Shown piece by piece: positions 8,243 through 17,912 of a DNA stretch of 64,000 bases. Position numbers and translations under genes: made by a program. The DNA comes from Saussurea involucrata (taxonomy: Eukaryota > Streptophyta > Magnoliopsida > Asterales > Asteraceae): positions 252,390,422 to 252,454,421 of the forward strand of contig CM066321.1 of assembly GCA_033807775.1 (NCBI GenBank), in the 5' to 3' direction. Every line of letters begins with the position of its first letter. The first letter of the stretch is position 1. The notes below the pieces were generated by a model, which was given only the letters and a program-made list of their open reading frames with translations, searched no databases and was not told the origin of the DNA.

Positions 8243-11200
8243 ATGGCTGAACCCCAAAACCAACCCCAGAACTCTGATGATTCCAGTAACAACGAACCCG
8301 TAGATAACATCGTTATTCTACCATACGAGTTGGCTGATAACAACTACCGTTTTGATCCCAATCCAGCACTCTATTTACCCCTTTACCACATCTATATTGA
8401 GTTTTTCCGAAACTCAGAAGTTTTTACAGCCCTAACAGCCTTTGACGATCATCTTCCTACAATATATGTCCAACAATGGTGGACCACATGCCAATACATT
8501 GAAGACGGCGTCAGAAGCGGAATAGTGGGAAGTGTCAATTCTGGTAATGGAGGATCAGGAACAATAAGGATTCGTGAAAGAACTCTCAGAAGAACTTTTG
8601 GGATGAAAACCAAAAGACAGCTAGGTATTGATGCCTATGAGAAACCACCTTCTGTTGCTGTTCTTCTCGACTTCGTGAAGTTTTTGGGTTACAACAAAGA
8701 GTTAGAGAGAATAGGAGCCTTCAGAAGACAAAATCTACCACAAATGTGGAATTTCATGTTCTCAACCCTCAACAGAACCCTCACCTGCAAATCCGGCAGT
8801 CAAGACCAAGCGAGCACTGAAATCCTCGAAATCATGTATGGTCTGTTCTTCAACAGAAACTTCAACTATGCAGGGATCCTCTACAATGCACTTCTAGATG
8901 CTGTCAACACTAAAACCACTGCTCTAGCCAGAGGTGGAGAAGTTGGAAGACACAAATCCCTTAAAGCCATCAAGTTTCCTCGCTTTATCAGTTTGGTGAT
9001 CAGAAGGGCATTCGACAGACTGGAACTGACACATCAGGGTCGTTCTACTCCTGTCTGGACCATGGCAAGATTCCAACCAACAACTTCAGGAGATTACCCT
9101 TTCATCAGAAGAATTCTAGGTACAATGCTTGCTCTGATCAATCCAACCCACATCTCTATCCAAAACTATAGAACTGCTGCTCAACCTCAAGAACCTGAGG
9201 TGAGAACCCCAGCATATTTAGGTTCTGAGCCTTCTGTGGAGAGTGCGAGTGAGGAAATAGAAGAAGAAGAAAATAGACCAGAGGACAGAGTACCCGAAGT
9301 GGGGTCTTCCTCTAGAGTAATGGAGGAGGAAGTAGTGAACAGAGCATCCCCTAGGGAGACTGTTCAAGAGGGAGCAGAAGAGACTGCAGAAGTGGTGACA
9401 GAGAGATCGCACCCTTCTGGCAGTGTAGAGATTCATGAGATAGAGAGCTCACCAGAGAATTCTCAAACCCTAGAAACCGAGGGAAATGTGAGTATAGAAC
9501 AAGATGTCCAAGTTGACACATCTGTGCGAGATCCTAACCAAACTCCCAGTGCTACCACATTACCTAATCCTGGTGATCAAGACCAAGGGATTATTGAAAC
9601 AGAGGTGCACACCTCGAACCTTAACCAGCCAGACCCATCAGAGGCAACTCTTCATGCCTCTGGTACGCACGAAGCCGGGGAAGCTAGTCTTGCTAGTGAT
9701 GTTCATTCGCCCCAGAACATCGACAGGTCACCTACACATAATGATGCCTCTGTGGCTCATGTAGTCGGAACACAACATAGACCCGAGATTTTTGTAATCT
9801 CACGTAGCATCTGTCCGACTCAGGGACAGTATGAAACCATAGTTGAACAAGGGAAACATTTGCTTGATCCAAATGCTTCTCATCATATCAGATTTCCTTC
9901 CTCAGAACCTGAGCTGGAGGAGGAACTTCTGATCAGAACACCTGTAGGTGATTCCCCTCAAAAGGAACATCAAGGAGAGGGTGGAAGTCCTGCAAGAGCC
10001 AACATCAAAACAACTCTTGACGCAGGCGCCTCTGAACTCGAGGCAGAACTGGATCCATTAGTTGGTACCAGGGTTACCCCCGTTGACACTGTCACAAAAA
10101 CAGAGTTCACAAGCTTCTGTGATAGTATCAACAACTCCTTGAATGAGTATAAACTTATCAATTCTCAAAAGGAGGAACTGATCCTCAAGGAAAATACTTC
10201 TCTCAGAGACGAACTGCAGAAACTGTCAGAGAAATATGCCGAACTTCATCAGAAATACATTGACACTGAAAGGATCAGAACAGAAGCTGAACAGACAAGA
10301 GGAGAGGAAATTGGCAGACTGGCTATAGAGATAGCAGATCTAAGAACCGTCAGAGCAGAAGAGAACACAAAGGTATCGACAGAAGTAGCTGACCTGAAAA
10401 GACTTGTGATCGACAACCATACAGCTCAAATGAACAGAACTCTGCCAGTCCCAACAGTTATCCTATCAGAATCCAACATCAAAACCTTGACAGAGCTCAT
10501 TGATAACTCTGTTAAGAAATCCATAAAAGAAGCCACAACGTCAGATGCTGATCCTCTTAACATCTCCAGCCCCAACCCAAACAGTTTGCCAATGACAGTC
10601 GGTCAAATGGGCGACTTCAGAAGGGACGTCGTAAAGAAAATGATGACAATCTCGTCCAAATTTGTCATGAAAGCCCAGGCAACAGAAGCACTTGTGAAGG
10701 AATCACTGGACTCCCACAAATTCAACTTTGTGAGCCAAGTCGAGGAAATCAGAGGTGCTGCAGCAGAAGTGGAAGACACCTTGAAGAAAGCAGTTCCTAC
10801 TTTCCCAGATGCAATCTTACAATCTGTCATACAGAAACGATCTGCTGAGAAAGCACCAGAGGGAGAGCCTTCTGGCAAAAGACGTAAGTTTGTTGACCAA
10901 TTCTCACCCATTGTCTCCAGACTCTCTGATGAAGACTCCTCTGATGATGATGATGATTTCCACGATGCTGCATCAGATAGTAATTTGGGTGAGTCCTCGG
11001 GTCAACAAAAGGGGGAGAAGGAGAAAGAGAAGGAGAAAGAGAAAGAGAAAGAGACAGAGAAAGAGAAAGAAAAGGAGAAAGAAACAGAGACAGAGAAAGA
11101 AGAAGAGAGAGAGGCTGAAATGCCTACTGAAAGAGGCAAAGAGAAATTAACAGAAGAGGCCGGGACAGAAGATATGGGGATAACAGAAGAAGATATACTT

Positions 11201-12277
11201 ACGGTGGAATTCGACTACATGTTCAAAAATCGAGTCATCAAACCGACAGAAGAGTCAACACAAGAACCACCAGAGATTATCTGCCTGGATACCCCTCCTA
11301 CTTCACCAAGGACTGAACCAGAGAGATCAATCCCAATCTCTGCTGATGAACAAAGCCAAACAGAAGCTGCTCAAGAATATGTTCATATCGATACTCTTAT
11401 GGCTGAAACTCATGAAGACCCAAACCCAATGATACCAGAACAAAACCCAGAATCATCCACCCAACACACCGATAAACCTGCCTTGGAAACGGTATTTGCA
11501 TTTCTTTATGCTGACAGAGATATCATTCCTGCAAATGCCGTACCCATAAATCCTTACCTTAACCCAATCAGAATAAACACCATTACTGAAGCAAGGCGGA
11601 TGTTCATCCGAAACAAGTCCAATCTGAACAGAAACATCAACTCACACTTCAGTATCAAGAGAATCCTAGACATCAAGCATAAGAAGTTCCAGCACAACAG
11701 AATGACCTATCATGAGTACACTGTGGAATCAACAGAAGGAAAGAACGAATTCTTCAACGACAACGATCTTGTCCTTCTAAATCCGTACGATCTAACTGTG
11801 CTTCATGCCTACTGCTTGAACTTCTCTGACAGATATACTCCAGCAAGAACAACCTTACCTGAAGTCAAACTAGCTATGCAAGAGCACATCAATCTCAGAA
11901 CTCAGACAGATTTTCAGCTAGGCATAGAGTTTGAAATTGAGAAACTGGCGATTGCACCACCAAACGAAGATCTTGAGGGCTATCGACATTTTAGGACTGG
12001 AACTGTAGTTGAAGATCCTCCAGTCTTTATCTGCCGACAGAAAGGGACAAAGAAAGCCATCAGATCTGCTGAAGCTCATAAGTACACAAGTGAGTCGCTA
12101 GCATATCTCAAAAACATAGTTCAAAGTCTCCCGAGGAACAAGTCTCCGGAAGAACAGCAAAGGTCCTTCATCAACATAATTAATCTGATGCTTGACTTCC
12201 GTGAGCTAATCAGAAGATTCGACAGAATCCTTAGGGGAGATAATTACGCTAGATTGTACTTGTTCTTTCTATTGTAA
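8243..12277 (+). CDS. Element A ORF3 (Sirevirus 'env-like' position), function unknown
   Basis: Intact 1344-codon ORF starting at the first ATG after the leader. Residues about 30-330 form a conserved globular domain with motifs FLGYN, RRQNLPQMWN and a Q-A-S...IMYG block. These align with element C ORF3 and recall plant transposon-protein domains found beside other retroelements. Residues about 330-620 are acidic and disordered-looking; about 620-730 is a coiled coil; a basic nuclear-localisation-like GKRRKF sits near 885; a Lys-Glu repeat covers about 924-957. A conserved C-terminal domain (about 1080-1340) has LNPYDL and FQLGIEFEIEKLAI blocks also seen in C. No signal peptide or convincing membrane span is visible, although the last residues are hydrophobic. 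The env-like label therefore rests on position only. Confidence 0.85.
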   Translation: MAEPQNQPQNSDDSSNNEPVDNIVILPYELADNNYRFDPNPALYLPLYHIYIEFFRNSEVFTALTAFDDHLPTIYVQQWWTTCQYIEDGVRSGIVGSVNSGNGGSGTIRIRERTLRRTFGMKTKRQLGIDAYEKPPSVAVLLDFVKFLGYNKELERIGAFRRQNLPQMWNFMFSTLNRTLTCKSGSQDQASTEILEIMYGLFFNRNFNYAGILYNALLDAVNTKTTALARGGEVGRHKSLKAIKFPRFISLVIRRAFDRLELTHQGRSTPVWTMARFQPTTSGDYPFIRRILGTMLALINPTHISIQNYRTAAQPQEPEVRTPAYLGSEPSVESASEEIEEEENRPEDRVPEVGSSSRVMEEEVVNRASPRETVQEGAEETAEVVTERSHPSGSVEIHEIESSPENSQTLETEGNVSIEQDVQVDTSVRDPNQTPSATTLPNPGDQDQGIIETEVHTSNLNQPDPSEATLHASGTHEAGEASLASDVHSPQNIDRSPTHNDASVAHVVGTQHRPEIFVISRSICPTQGQYETIVEQGKHLLDPNASHHIRFPSSEPELEEELLIRTPVGDSPQKEHQGEGGSPARANIKTTLDAGASELEAELDPLVGTRVTPVDTVTKTEFTSFCDSINNSLNEYKLINSQKEELILKENTSLRDELQKLSEKYAELHQKYIDTERIRTEAEQTRGEEIGRLAIEIADLRTVRAEENTKVSTEVADLKRLVIDNHTAQMNRTLPVPTVILSESNIKTLTELIDNSVKKSIKEATTSDADPLNISSPNPNSLPMTVGQMGDFRRDVVKKMMTISSKFVMKAQATEALVKESLDSHKFNFVSQVEEIRGAAAEVEDTLKKAVPTFPDAILQSVIQKRSAEKAPEGEPSGKRRKFVDQFSPIVSRLSDEDSSDDDDDFHDAASDSNLGESSGQQKGEKEKEKEKEKEKETEKEKEKEKETETEKEEEREAEMPTERGKEKLTEEAGTEDMGITEEDILTVEFDYMFKNRVIKPTEESTQEPPEIICLDTPPTSPRTEPERSIPISADEQSQTEAAQEYVHIDTLMAETHEDPNPMIPEQNPESSTQHTDKPALETVFAFLYADRDIIPANAVPINPYLNPIRINTITEARRMFIRNKSNLNRNINSHFSIKRILDIKHKKFQHNRMTYHEYTVESTEGKNEFFNDNDLVLLNPYDLTVLHAYCLNFSDRYTPARTTLPEVKLAMQEHINLRTQTDFQLGIEFEIEKLAIAPPNEDLEGYRHFRTGTVVEDPPVFICRQKGTKKAIRSAEAHKYTSESLAYLKNIVQSLPRNKSPEEQQRSFINIINLMLDFRELIRRFDRILRGDNYARLYLFFLL
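11011..11112 (+). repeat. (GAGAAA)n purine repeat coding a Lys-Glu tract
   Basis: Nearly pure purine strand made of GAGAAA, GAGAAG and ACAGAG hexamer-like units inside ORF3, encoding alternating Lys and Glu. It is likely unstable in length between copies. Confidence 0.85.
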
Positions 12278-12375
12278 AATCTTAAAAGAATAGTGCACAG
12301 GGTAACAGAGGGTAAAGTTCTCTGTTCTTTTGTTTTCAATCTCTTGTCATTTCCAATTTTTTATTTTCAATACTT

Positions 12376-12385
12376 AGGGGGAGAT
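12376..12385 (+). promoter_or_regulatory. Polypurine tract of element A
   Basis: AGGGGGAGAT directly before the 3' LTR start TGTTAG. It is the standard primer for plus-strand DNA synthesis. Confidence 0.92.
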
Positions 12386-13100
12386 TGTTAGCTCCAAGTA
12401 TCTGTAAAATGAAAGTATTGAAAATAAAACCAAGTCAGAAGACCTACAGAGATAAAGCAGAAGACTTAGAAGACCAACAAAGAAGACCAACAGAACTCAA
12501 CAGAGTTCTGGTGGAACCAACGGAGCTCAACAGAGCTCTGGCAGAAGATCAACAGAAGAACTGTTCATACCCGAAGACCAACAGAGTTCTGTCATAACAC
12601 GCTCTGTTGAAGTGAAGACCTCTGTTATGCCTAAGTCTCGTAGAAATCCGAAGTGTCAGATACGTGTCCACACCTTTCCACGTATGCCCTAAAGATTGGA
12701 GACACACTTTCCACGTGTCATTCCAGGGTACGATAGTACACTGTCTACACTTTATGAGGCTATATATAGCGAGGTAGTGGAACAAACAATTGTAAGCTTT
12801 TGGAAGAATAGTTTTCCACAATTGTAAAAGCACACTGTCATATCCTCATAGCACTATCCCGTACGATATTGTCTCTGTGATTTCTTGATACACCATTGAT
12901 CTTGTTCTTGGTGTTATCTTTATCAATATACGAGCAGCGTTTCTTATTTGATCTTGTTATCATATTCCTGTTCTATATTTGATATCACAGTTTACATATC
13001 GTCTCATACAATCACTCACTTTAATGGCTTTATATTTAACTGCTTCCGCTGTCTATTTAACTACCATTATCGTGATACGACGTGAATCTGGGAACCAACA
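12386..13100 (+). repeat. Element A 3' LTR (complete, 715 bp)
   Basis: Starts TGTTAGCTCC after the polypurine tract and ends CCAACA. Bases 12524-13100 repeat 1-577. It contains several AACAGAGCTCTG palindromes near its start and a TATA box at 12761-12768. Confidence 0.95.
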
Positions 13101-13841
13101 CTTTTCTCCCCCTCAGCAACGGCCATAGATTCTAGACCCAAGTTTGTAAGTATACGGTCCACCGAGGCATGAATGTGCTGAAGCTTACCCCTGTCAAAAT
13201 TGTCAAATGCAAAGTCACCCAAATCGAAATCCCAATCTAGGTTGTTGTTGAGGGGGTCAACTTTCCAATGAAGCTGCTGAAGAGAGTCGGTGAGAGAGGA
13301 GCGAAGATCTTGATGCCGAGTCTCACGAGTAATTAGGCGACTGATTTCAGAGTCCTTGAAATCGGTAGAAGCCTTGATAGCAGCCACCGACAAGGCTAAA
13401 TTGTTGTGGGAAGTGTTCAGAGTTTCTAATTTCTGAGCAAAGGTAGCCATATTCTCGGTGATGGGGCAAAGTAGATCCCGAAGGGTTGATTCCAGAAGTT
13501 AAGGATGTCGACGTTCCAAGACTGATACACGATCATTCGTTTGAGCCATCATAGAGATCGTACTTTGTTTGAAGGACTCAAACTGAGAGCCCACGAACCG
13601 ACATTATCGGGCAGAAGTTCCCAATGAGCAACTTGCTCATTTTAGGGTTGCATGTAAATGCATGGAGAAGAGGAGATCGGGTTAAGAGCTTGGAAATGGT
13701 ATTGAACTCGGGATGATTAGGATCAGATTCAAACCTTGCAACATGATTGCAAGGGTTGAACTTGAGGTCTTCGAAGCTTGTGGGGGTTTCCTTAACAACC
13801 TTGGTGTGCTTAGCAGCCTTGGAACAAGTAGAAGAAGCCAT
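13101..13841 (-). pseudogene. Element B ORF3 remnant (N-terminus plus coiled coil)
   Basis: Starts with ATG at 13841 (MASSTCSKAAKHTKV...). The first 87 codons include FNTISKLLTRSPLLHAFTC, which lines up loosely with the start of the ORF3 domain in A and C. The FLGYN/IMYG core is missing. After stops, a second frame (13450 leftward) encodes a coiled coil like the middle of A and C ORF3, so an internal deletion is likely. The frame is cut at 13100 by element A; bases left of that belong to A's LTR. Confidence 0.6.
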
Positions 13842-13933
13842 TTAGGGTAGATAGTTGCAGGTTTGAGAGAAAAGATGATGAATTGAGGGAGGTTGCAGGT
13901 TTGCGTAAAAGAAGTACTGAAGAAGAAGGATGA

Positions 13934-13941
13934 TATATATA
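13934..13941 (-). promoter_or_regulatory. Candidate internal promoter (TATA box) for element B ORF3
   Basis: TATATATA on the minus strand preceded by CCAACCC, 100 bp upstream of the ORF3 ATG. The leader contains ACCTGCAAC twice (13854-13862 and 13892-13900), the motif shared with A and C. Confidence 0.45.
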
Positions 13942-14040
13942 GGGTTGGAATTTGAAAGGGTGTTAGGCGGCAACGGTTTGGTGGGATATTAGAGGGTTTA
14001 AACTAATATTAAATTAAGTTTAAAAAAGTAATCATGATGG

Positions 14041-14620
14041 ATGGAAAACATATGGCCAGATATTCGTTTCACACAAATGGGATAGGAAGGGTCAAAGCAA
14101 ACCTGACACATAGGAGTATGGGTGATGTAATCATCGAGAAACGTGATGAAACATTATCCACAAGGATCGGTGAAAGGATTCCACCGATCACAAAATGTCG
14201 GTGAGAAAATGAATTGATCACCAAAATAATGATTCCACCGATGAATATTTGTTGAAAAAGGAGTGTCGGTGAAGTGAATGCCCACCAAAGTCCAAGGACA
14301 TGGGTGTTATAGGGGCTCACCGACGGAGAACGTGGTATGAGGGTTTCGGTGAGTGGGGTATTATCGGTGGGTTTAGGATAATGATATCGGGGACCAGATA
14401 TCGGTGGAATGGGTTTCCCCGATGGAGAATGTAGATGGGGTGTCGGAGAGCATGTATCGGTGAGAAAAGTATTACCGATGAGATATCATTGGTATCAGTG
14501 AAGGGAATCCACCGATTCAAAGGTTTCGGTGAGAGTGGTGCTGTCGACGAGAAGAGTTGTGTCGGTGAGAGGGTTCTACTAATAGAAGTTCCTTCGGTGA
14601 GAAAGCCACCAATAATAATT
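14041..14620 (-). repeat. Element B spacer saturated with TCGGTGA/CACCGAT motif
   Basis: Non-coding spacer between pol and ORF3. TCGGTGA, TCGGTGG or their complements recur every 20-40 bp, for example near 14168, 14200, 14264, 14348, 14456 and 14525. The same motif fills the B LTR around 21610-21965. No gene is seen. Confidence 0.75.
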
Positions 14621-14631
14621 TTTTTATCAAA

Positions 14632-17600
14632 TCATGCATCAAGATATAGCATTCCAAGTTCACTGATCAGAAAGTTGAACCTGGCTTCATCTAAGGGTTT
14701 GGTGAACAAGTCTACAAGCTGAAGATCAGTTGGAATAAAATGAAGCTCAATGTCACCTTTAGAAATGTGATCTCTGATGAAGTGATATCTGATATCTATG
14801 TGCTTTGATCTGGAATGTAGAACAGGATTATTTGCAATAGCTATTGCACTTGAATTATCACAAAGAATTGGGACTGTGGAGTAGACTTGAGCATAGTCCC
14901 TGAGTTGATTTTTCATCCACAGAATCTGAGCACAGTAACATCCAGCTGCAACATATTCAGCCTCAACAGTAGAGGTTGAGACAGAATTTTGTTTCTTGCT
15001 GGACAAGCTGACTAATTTGCCACCAAGAAGTTGGCAGCTGTCTGTGGTACTCTTTCTGTCAACTTTGGAACTTGCATAATCTGAATATGAATACCCAATT
15101 AGCTCAAAACCCGAGTCTTTGGGATACCAAAGACCCAGATGCAAGGTACCTTTTAGATACTGGAAAATCCGTTTTACAACAGCCAAATGAGATTTTTTTG
15201 GGTTGGCTTGATAATGGGCACAAAGACAGGTAGCAAACTCAATATCCAGTCTGCTAGTAGTTAAATCGAGAAGAGAACCAATCATCCCCCAATAATTTGT
15301 TACATCAACAGATTTACCATCCGGATCAGCATGAATTTTCAAGGGTGGTGCCATGGGAGTTTTCATGGGAGAGCTATCTAAGAAGTTAAATTTCTTCAGA
15401 AGGTCACGAATGTATTTACTTTGATTTATGAAAATCCCTTCTGAAGTTTGTTTGACCTGAAGGCTTAAAAAGAATGTGAGCTCTCCCATCATGCTCATCT
15501 CATATTGACTCATCATGAGAGAAACAAACTCATCACATAGTGATTCATCAGTGGCACCAAAGATGATGTCATCTACATAAATTTGAACAAGAATGAGATT
15601 ACCTGAGGTCTTCTTGATAAAGAGAGTGTTGTCAATTTTACCTTTGGAGTATCCATTCTTTAGGAGAAAATCAGCAAGTGTGTCATACCAAGCACGTAGA
15701 GCTTGCTTGAGGCCATAGAGAGCCTTGTCTAATCTGTACACATAGTCTGGATGAGTTGGGTCTTCAAAAGCAGGTGGTTGTTTCACATAGACTTCCTCTG
15801 CAAGTTCCCCATTGAGGAAAGCACTTTTGACATCCATTTGAAACACCCTGAAATTTCGGTAGGCAGCATCAGCCAGAAAGATTCTTATGGCTCCAAGTCT
15901 TGCAACAGGGGAAAGTGTTTCATCATAGTCAATGCCTTCTTTCTGTCTGTATCCTTGAGCCACCAGTCTGGCCTTGTTTCTGACAACTGTACCTTCTTCA
16001 TCCATTTTATTCCTGAAGACCCACTTGGTTCCAATGATTGTCTTCTTTGTAGGTCTGGGAACCAATCTCCAAACCCTGTTTCTTTCAAACTGAGAAAGTT
16101 CCTCTTGCATGGTAGTGATCCAACAGGGATCTTCTAGAGCTTCCTCAATCTTCTTAGGCTCAATGAGAGAGAGAAAGTTCACATAGAGACAAATGTTTCC
16201 AACTCCTCTTAGTGTTTGGACTCCAGCTTGTTGATCACCAATGATTTGATCTATGGGGTGATCTTTGGTCCATTTTGTGGCAGGAGGTAAAGGTGGTGGA
16301 ATATTTTGTGTGGAGGTTGATGGAAGATTTTGGTGTACAGGAGAGGGGTCAGGAATGTCGGTGGAAGGCTGAGGTTCGGTGGGAGGCTGAATTTCGGTGG
16401 AAGTAGGGTCAATTTCGGTGGGGTTAGTGTCGGGCACTATGGAGGGTGACCCAACTTGGTTATTTGAAGAAGAAGGATTTGAAGGAGTGAAAGGAATGGA
16501 AGATGTATCGGTAGGATTAGCTATAGGAGCATCACCTATGCATGATGAAATCCATCTATGTAATTCATCATCATCATTTGAGAGGGATGATGATCTCAGG
16601 TCATCAAATTTTACATGAATGGACTCATCAATTCATTTTCTTCTGAGATTATACACGCGGTATGCTTTTGAGGATAAGGAGTATCCAACAAAAATTCCTT
16701 CATCAGCCTTGGGATCAAATTTCCCAAGGTTGTCACGATCATTTAGAATGAAGCACACACAGCCAAAGACATAAAGAAAACCTATATTTGGTTTTCTGCC
16801 ATGGAAAACTTCATAGGGGGTTTTATCATGCCTCTTGGAGATCACCGACCTATTTTGGGTAAAGCAAACAATATTAACAGCTTTAGCCGAAAAGTAGGTG
16901 GGGAGATTTGATTCACTTAGCAATTATCTTGCAGCCTCACATAGAGTTCTATTTTTCCTTTCCACGACTCTATTCTGCTGAGGAGTCCTGACAGCTGAGA
17001 AATTTTGAGAAATTCCTTTCTCATTGAAGAAGTCTTCAAGAGCACTGTTTCTGAATTCGGTGCCATTGTCACTTCTCATCGATCGTACAAGTTGTCCATT
17101 TAGGACTTCATTTTTCTTGACAAAGTTGATGATTTCTTCAGTTGCATCACTTTTATAACTGAGAAAAGAGACCCAAGTAAATCTAGTAAATTCATCAACA
17201 ATTACAAGAATGTACCTTTTGCCACCTAGACTGGAGTGTTGACTGGTCCACATAGATCCATGTGCAGCATTTGAAGAGGAAGAGTGATGGAAGAGCATTG
17301 CTTCGTCTTGAAGGAAGTTTTAGTGAGCTTCCCTTTTTCACACGCATATCACACAGCTTTTCTTTGACAAAATTTAGCTTTGGCATCCCAGTCACCAGCT
17401 CTTTGTTTGAGATTTTGTGGAGAGTTTTGAAGTTTAGATGAGATAGCCAATTCCTTTTGGCATAGCCAATTCCTTTTGGTTGTGTCATCTGACACAAAGC
17501 ATACACTGGATGAATTATTATTTTGTCACATATCAATGATATAGACATTTTCCATTCTTTTCCCAGAGAGAACCACTTTCATATTTTTGTCAACAACAGT

Positions 17601-17912
17601 ACAGATACAAAGTTCAAAGATAACTTTGTATCCTAAGTCACATAGTTGGCTGATACTTAGAAGATTATGCATGAGGCCTTCAACAAATGCAACTTTGTTG
17701 AAAGTGACAGATCCATTTGTGAGAGTTCCATATCCTTTGGTGTAGCCTCTAGAATTGTCCCCAAATGTTACAGATGGACCCTTTCCAGACACATAGTTAA
17801 TAAGAAGAGATTTGTTTCCTGTCATGTGACGTGAGCACCCACTATCCAAATACCAGATTTGATGGTGCTCATGAACCTGCATGCACACATAGATTAGTTC
17901 CTTGGTACCCAT
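14632..17912 (-). pseudogene. pol: Element B pol (protease to RNase H), broken
   Basis: Reads right to left. Protease motif LDSGCSRHMTG and GAG-pre-integrase lie at 17526-17912. The integrase core at 16924-17298 has RSDNGTEF and QQNRVVERKNR. RT/RNase H at 14632-16437 has YVDD, a relic YSYSDYASS and VEAEYVAA, ending ELGMLYLDA. Frameshifts fall near 17540 and 17290, and in-frame stops at 16924 and 16633. The RT/RNase H frame itself is still 601 codons long. The element can no longer make a full polyprotein. Confidence 0.88.
17877..17908 (-). promoter_or_regulatory. Intron-like segment at the gag-pol junction, element B
   Basis: 32 nt from GTACCAAG after the conserved Trp codon, containing CTAAT over the gag stop and ending GCATGCAG. 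Skipping it restores one frame from gag into the protease, whereas the unskipped sequence is frameshifted. Confidence 0.4.

Larger units (their letters stand above)
1..13100 (+). mobile_element. Element A: Sirevirus-type Ty1/copia retrotransposon, 5' LTR cut by window edge
   Basis: Order seen: partial 5' LTR (1-577), tRNA-Met primer site (580-591), gag (858-4044), pol (4051-7476), spacer with polypurine motifs and a TATA box, ORF3 (8243-12277), polypurine tract and complete 3' LTR (12386-13100). Window base 1 matches base 139 of the 3' LTR, so 138 bp of the 5' LTR lie outside. The domain order protease-integrase-RT-RNase H is that of Ty1/copia, and a long extra ORF after pol is typical of the Sirevirus lineage. 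The LTRs differ at only about three sites over 577 bp, so insertion was recent. A lies inside element B; the right flank begins CTTTT, the likely target duplication, whose left copy is outside the window. Confidence 0.93.

Noticed and set aside
8243..12277. Labelling ORF3 a viral envelope gene
   Set aside because: Only its position after pol supports that; no signal peptide, cleavage site or clear membrane span was seen.
13067..13450. 127-codon minus ORF taken as one gene
   Set aside because: Its last 34 bases are the LTR of element A, so the natural reading frame is cut at 13100 and the ORF is a chimera of the insertion.
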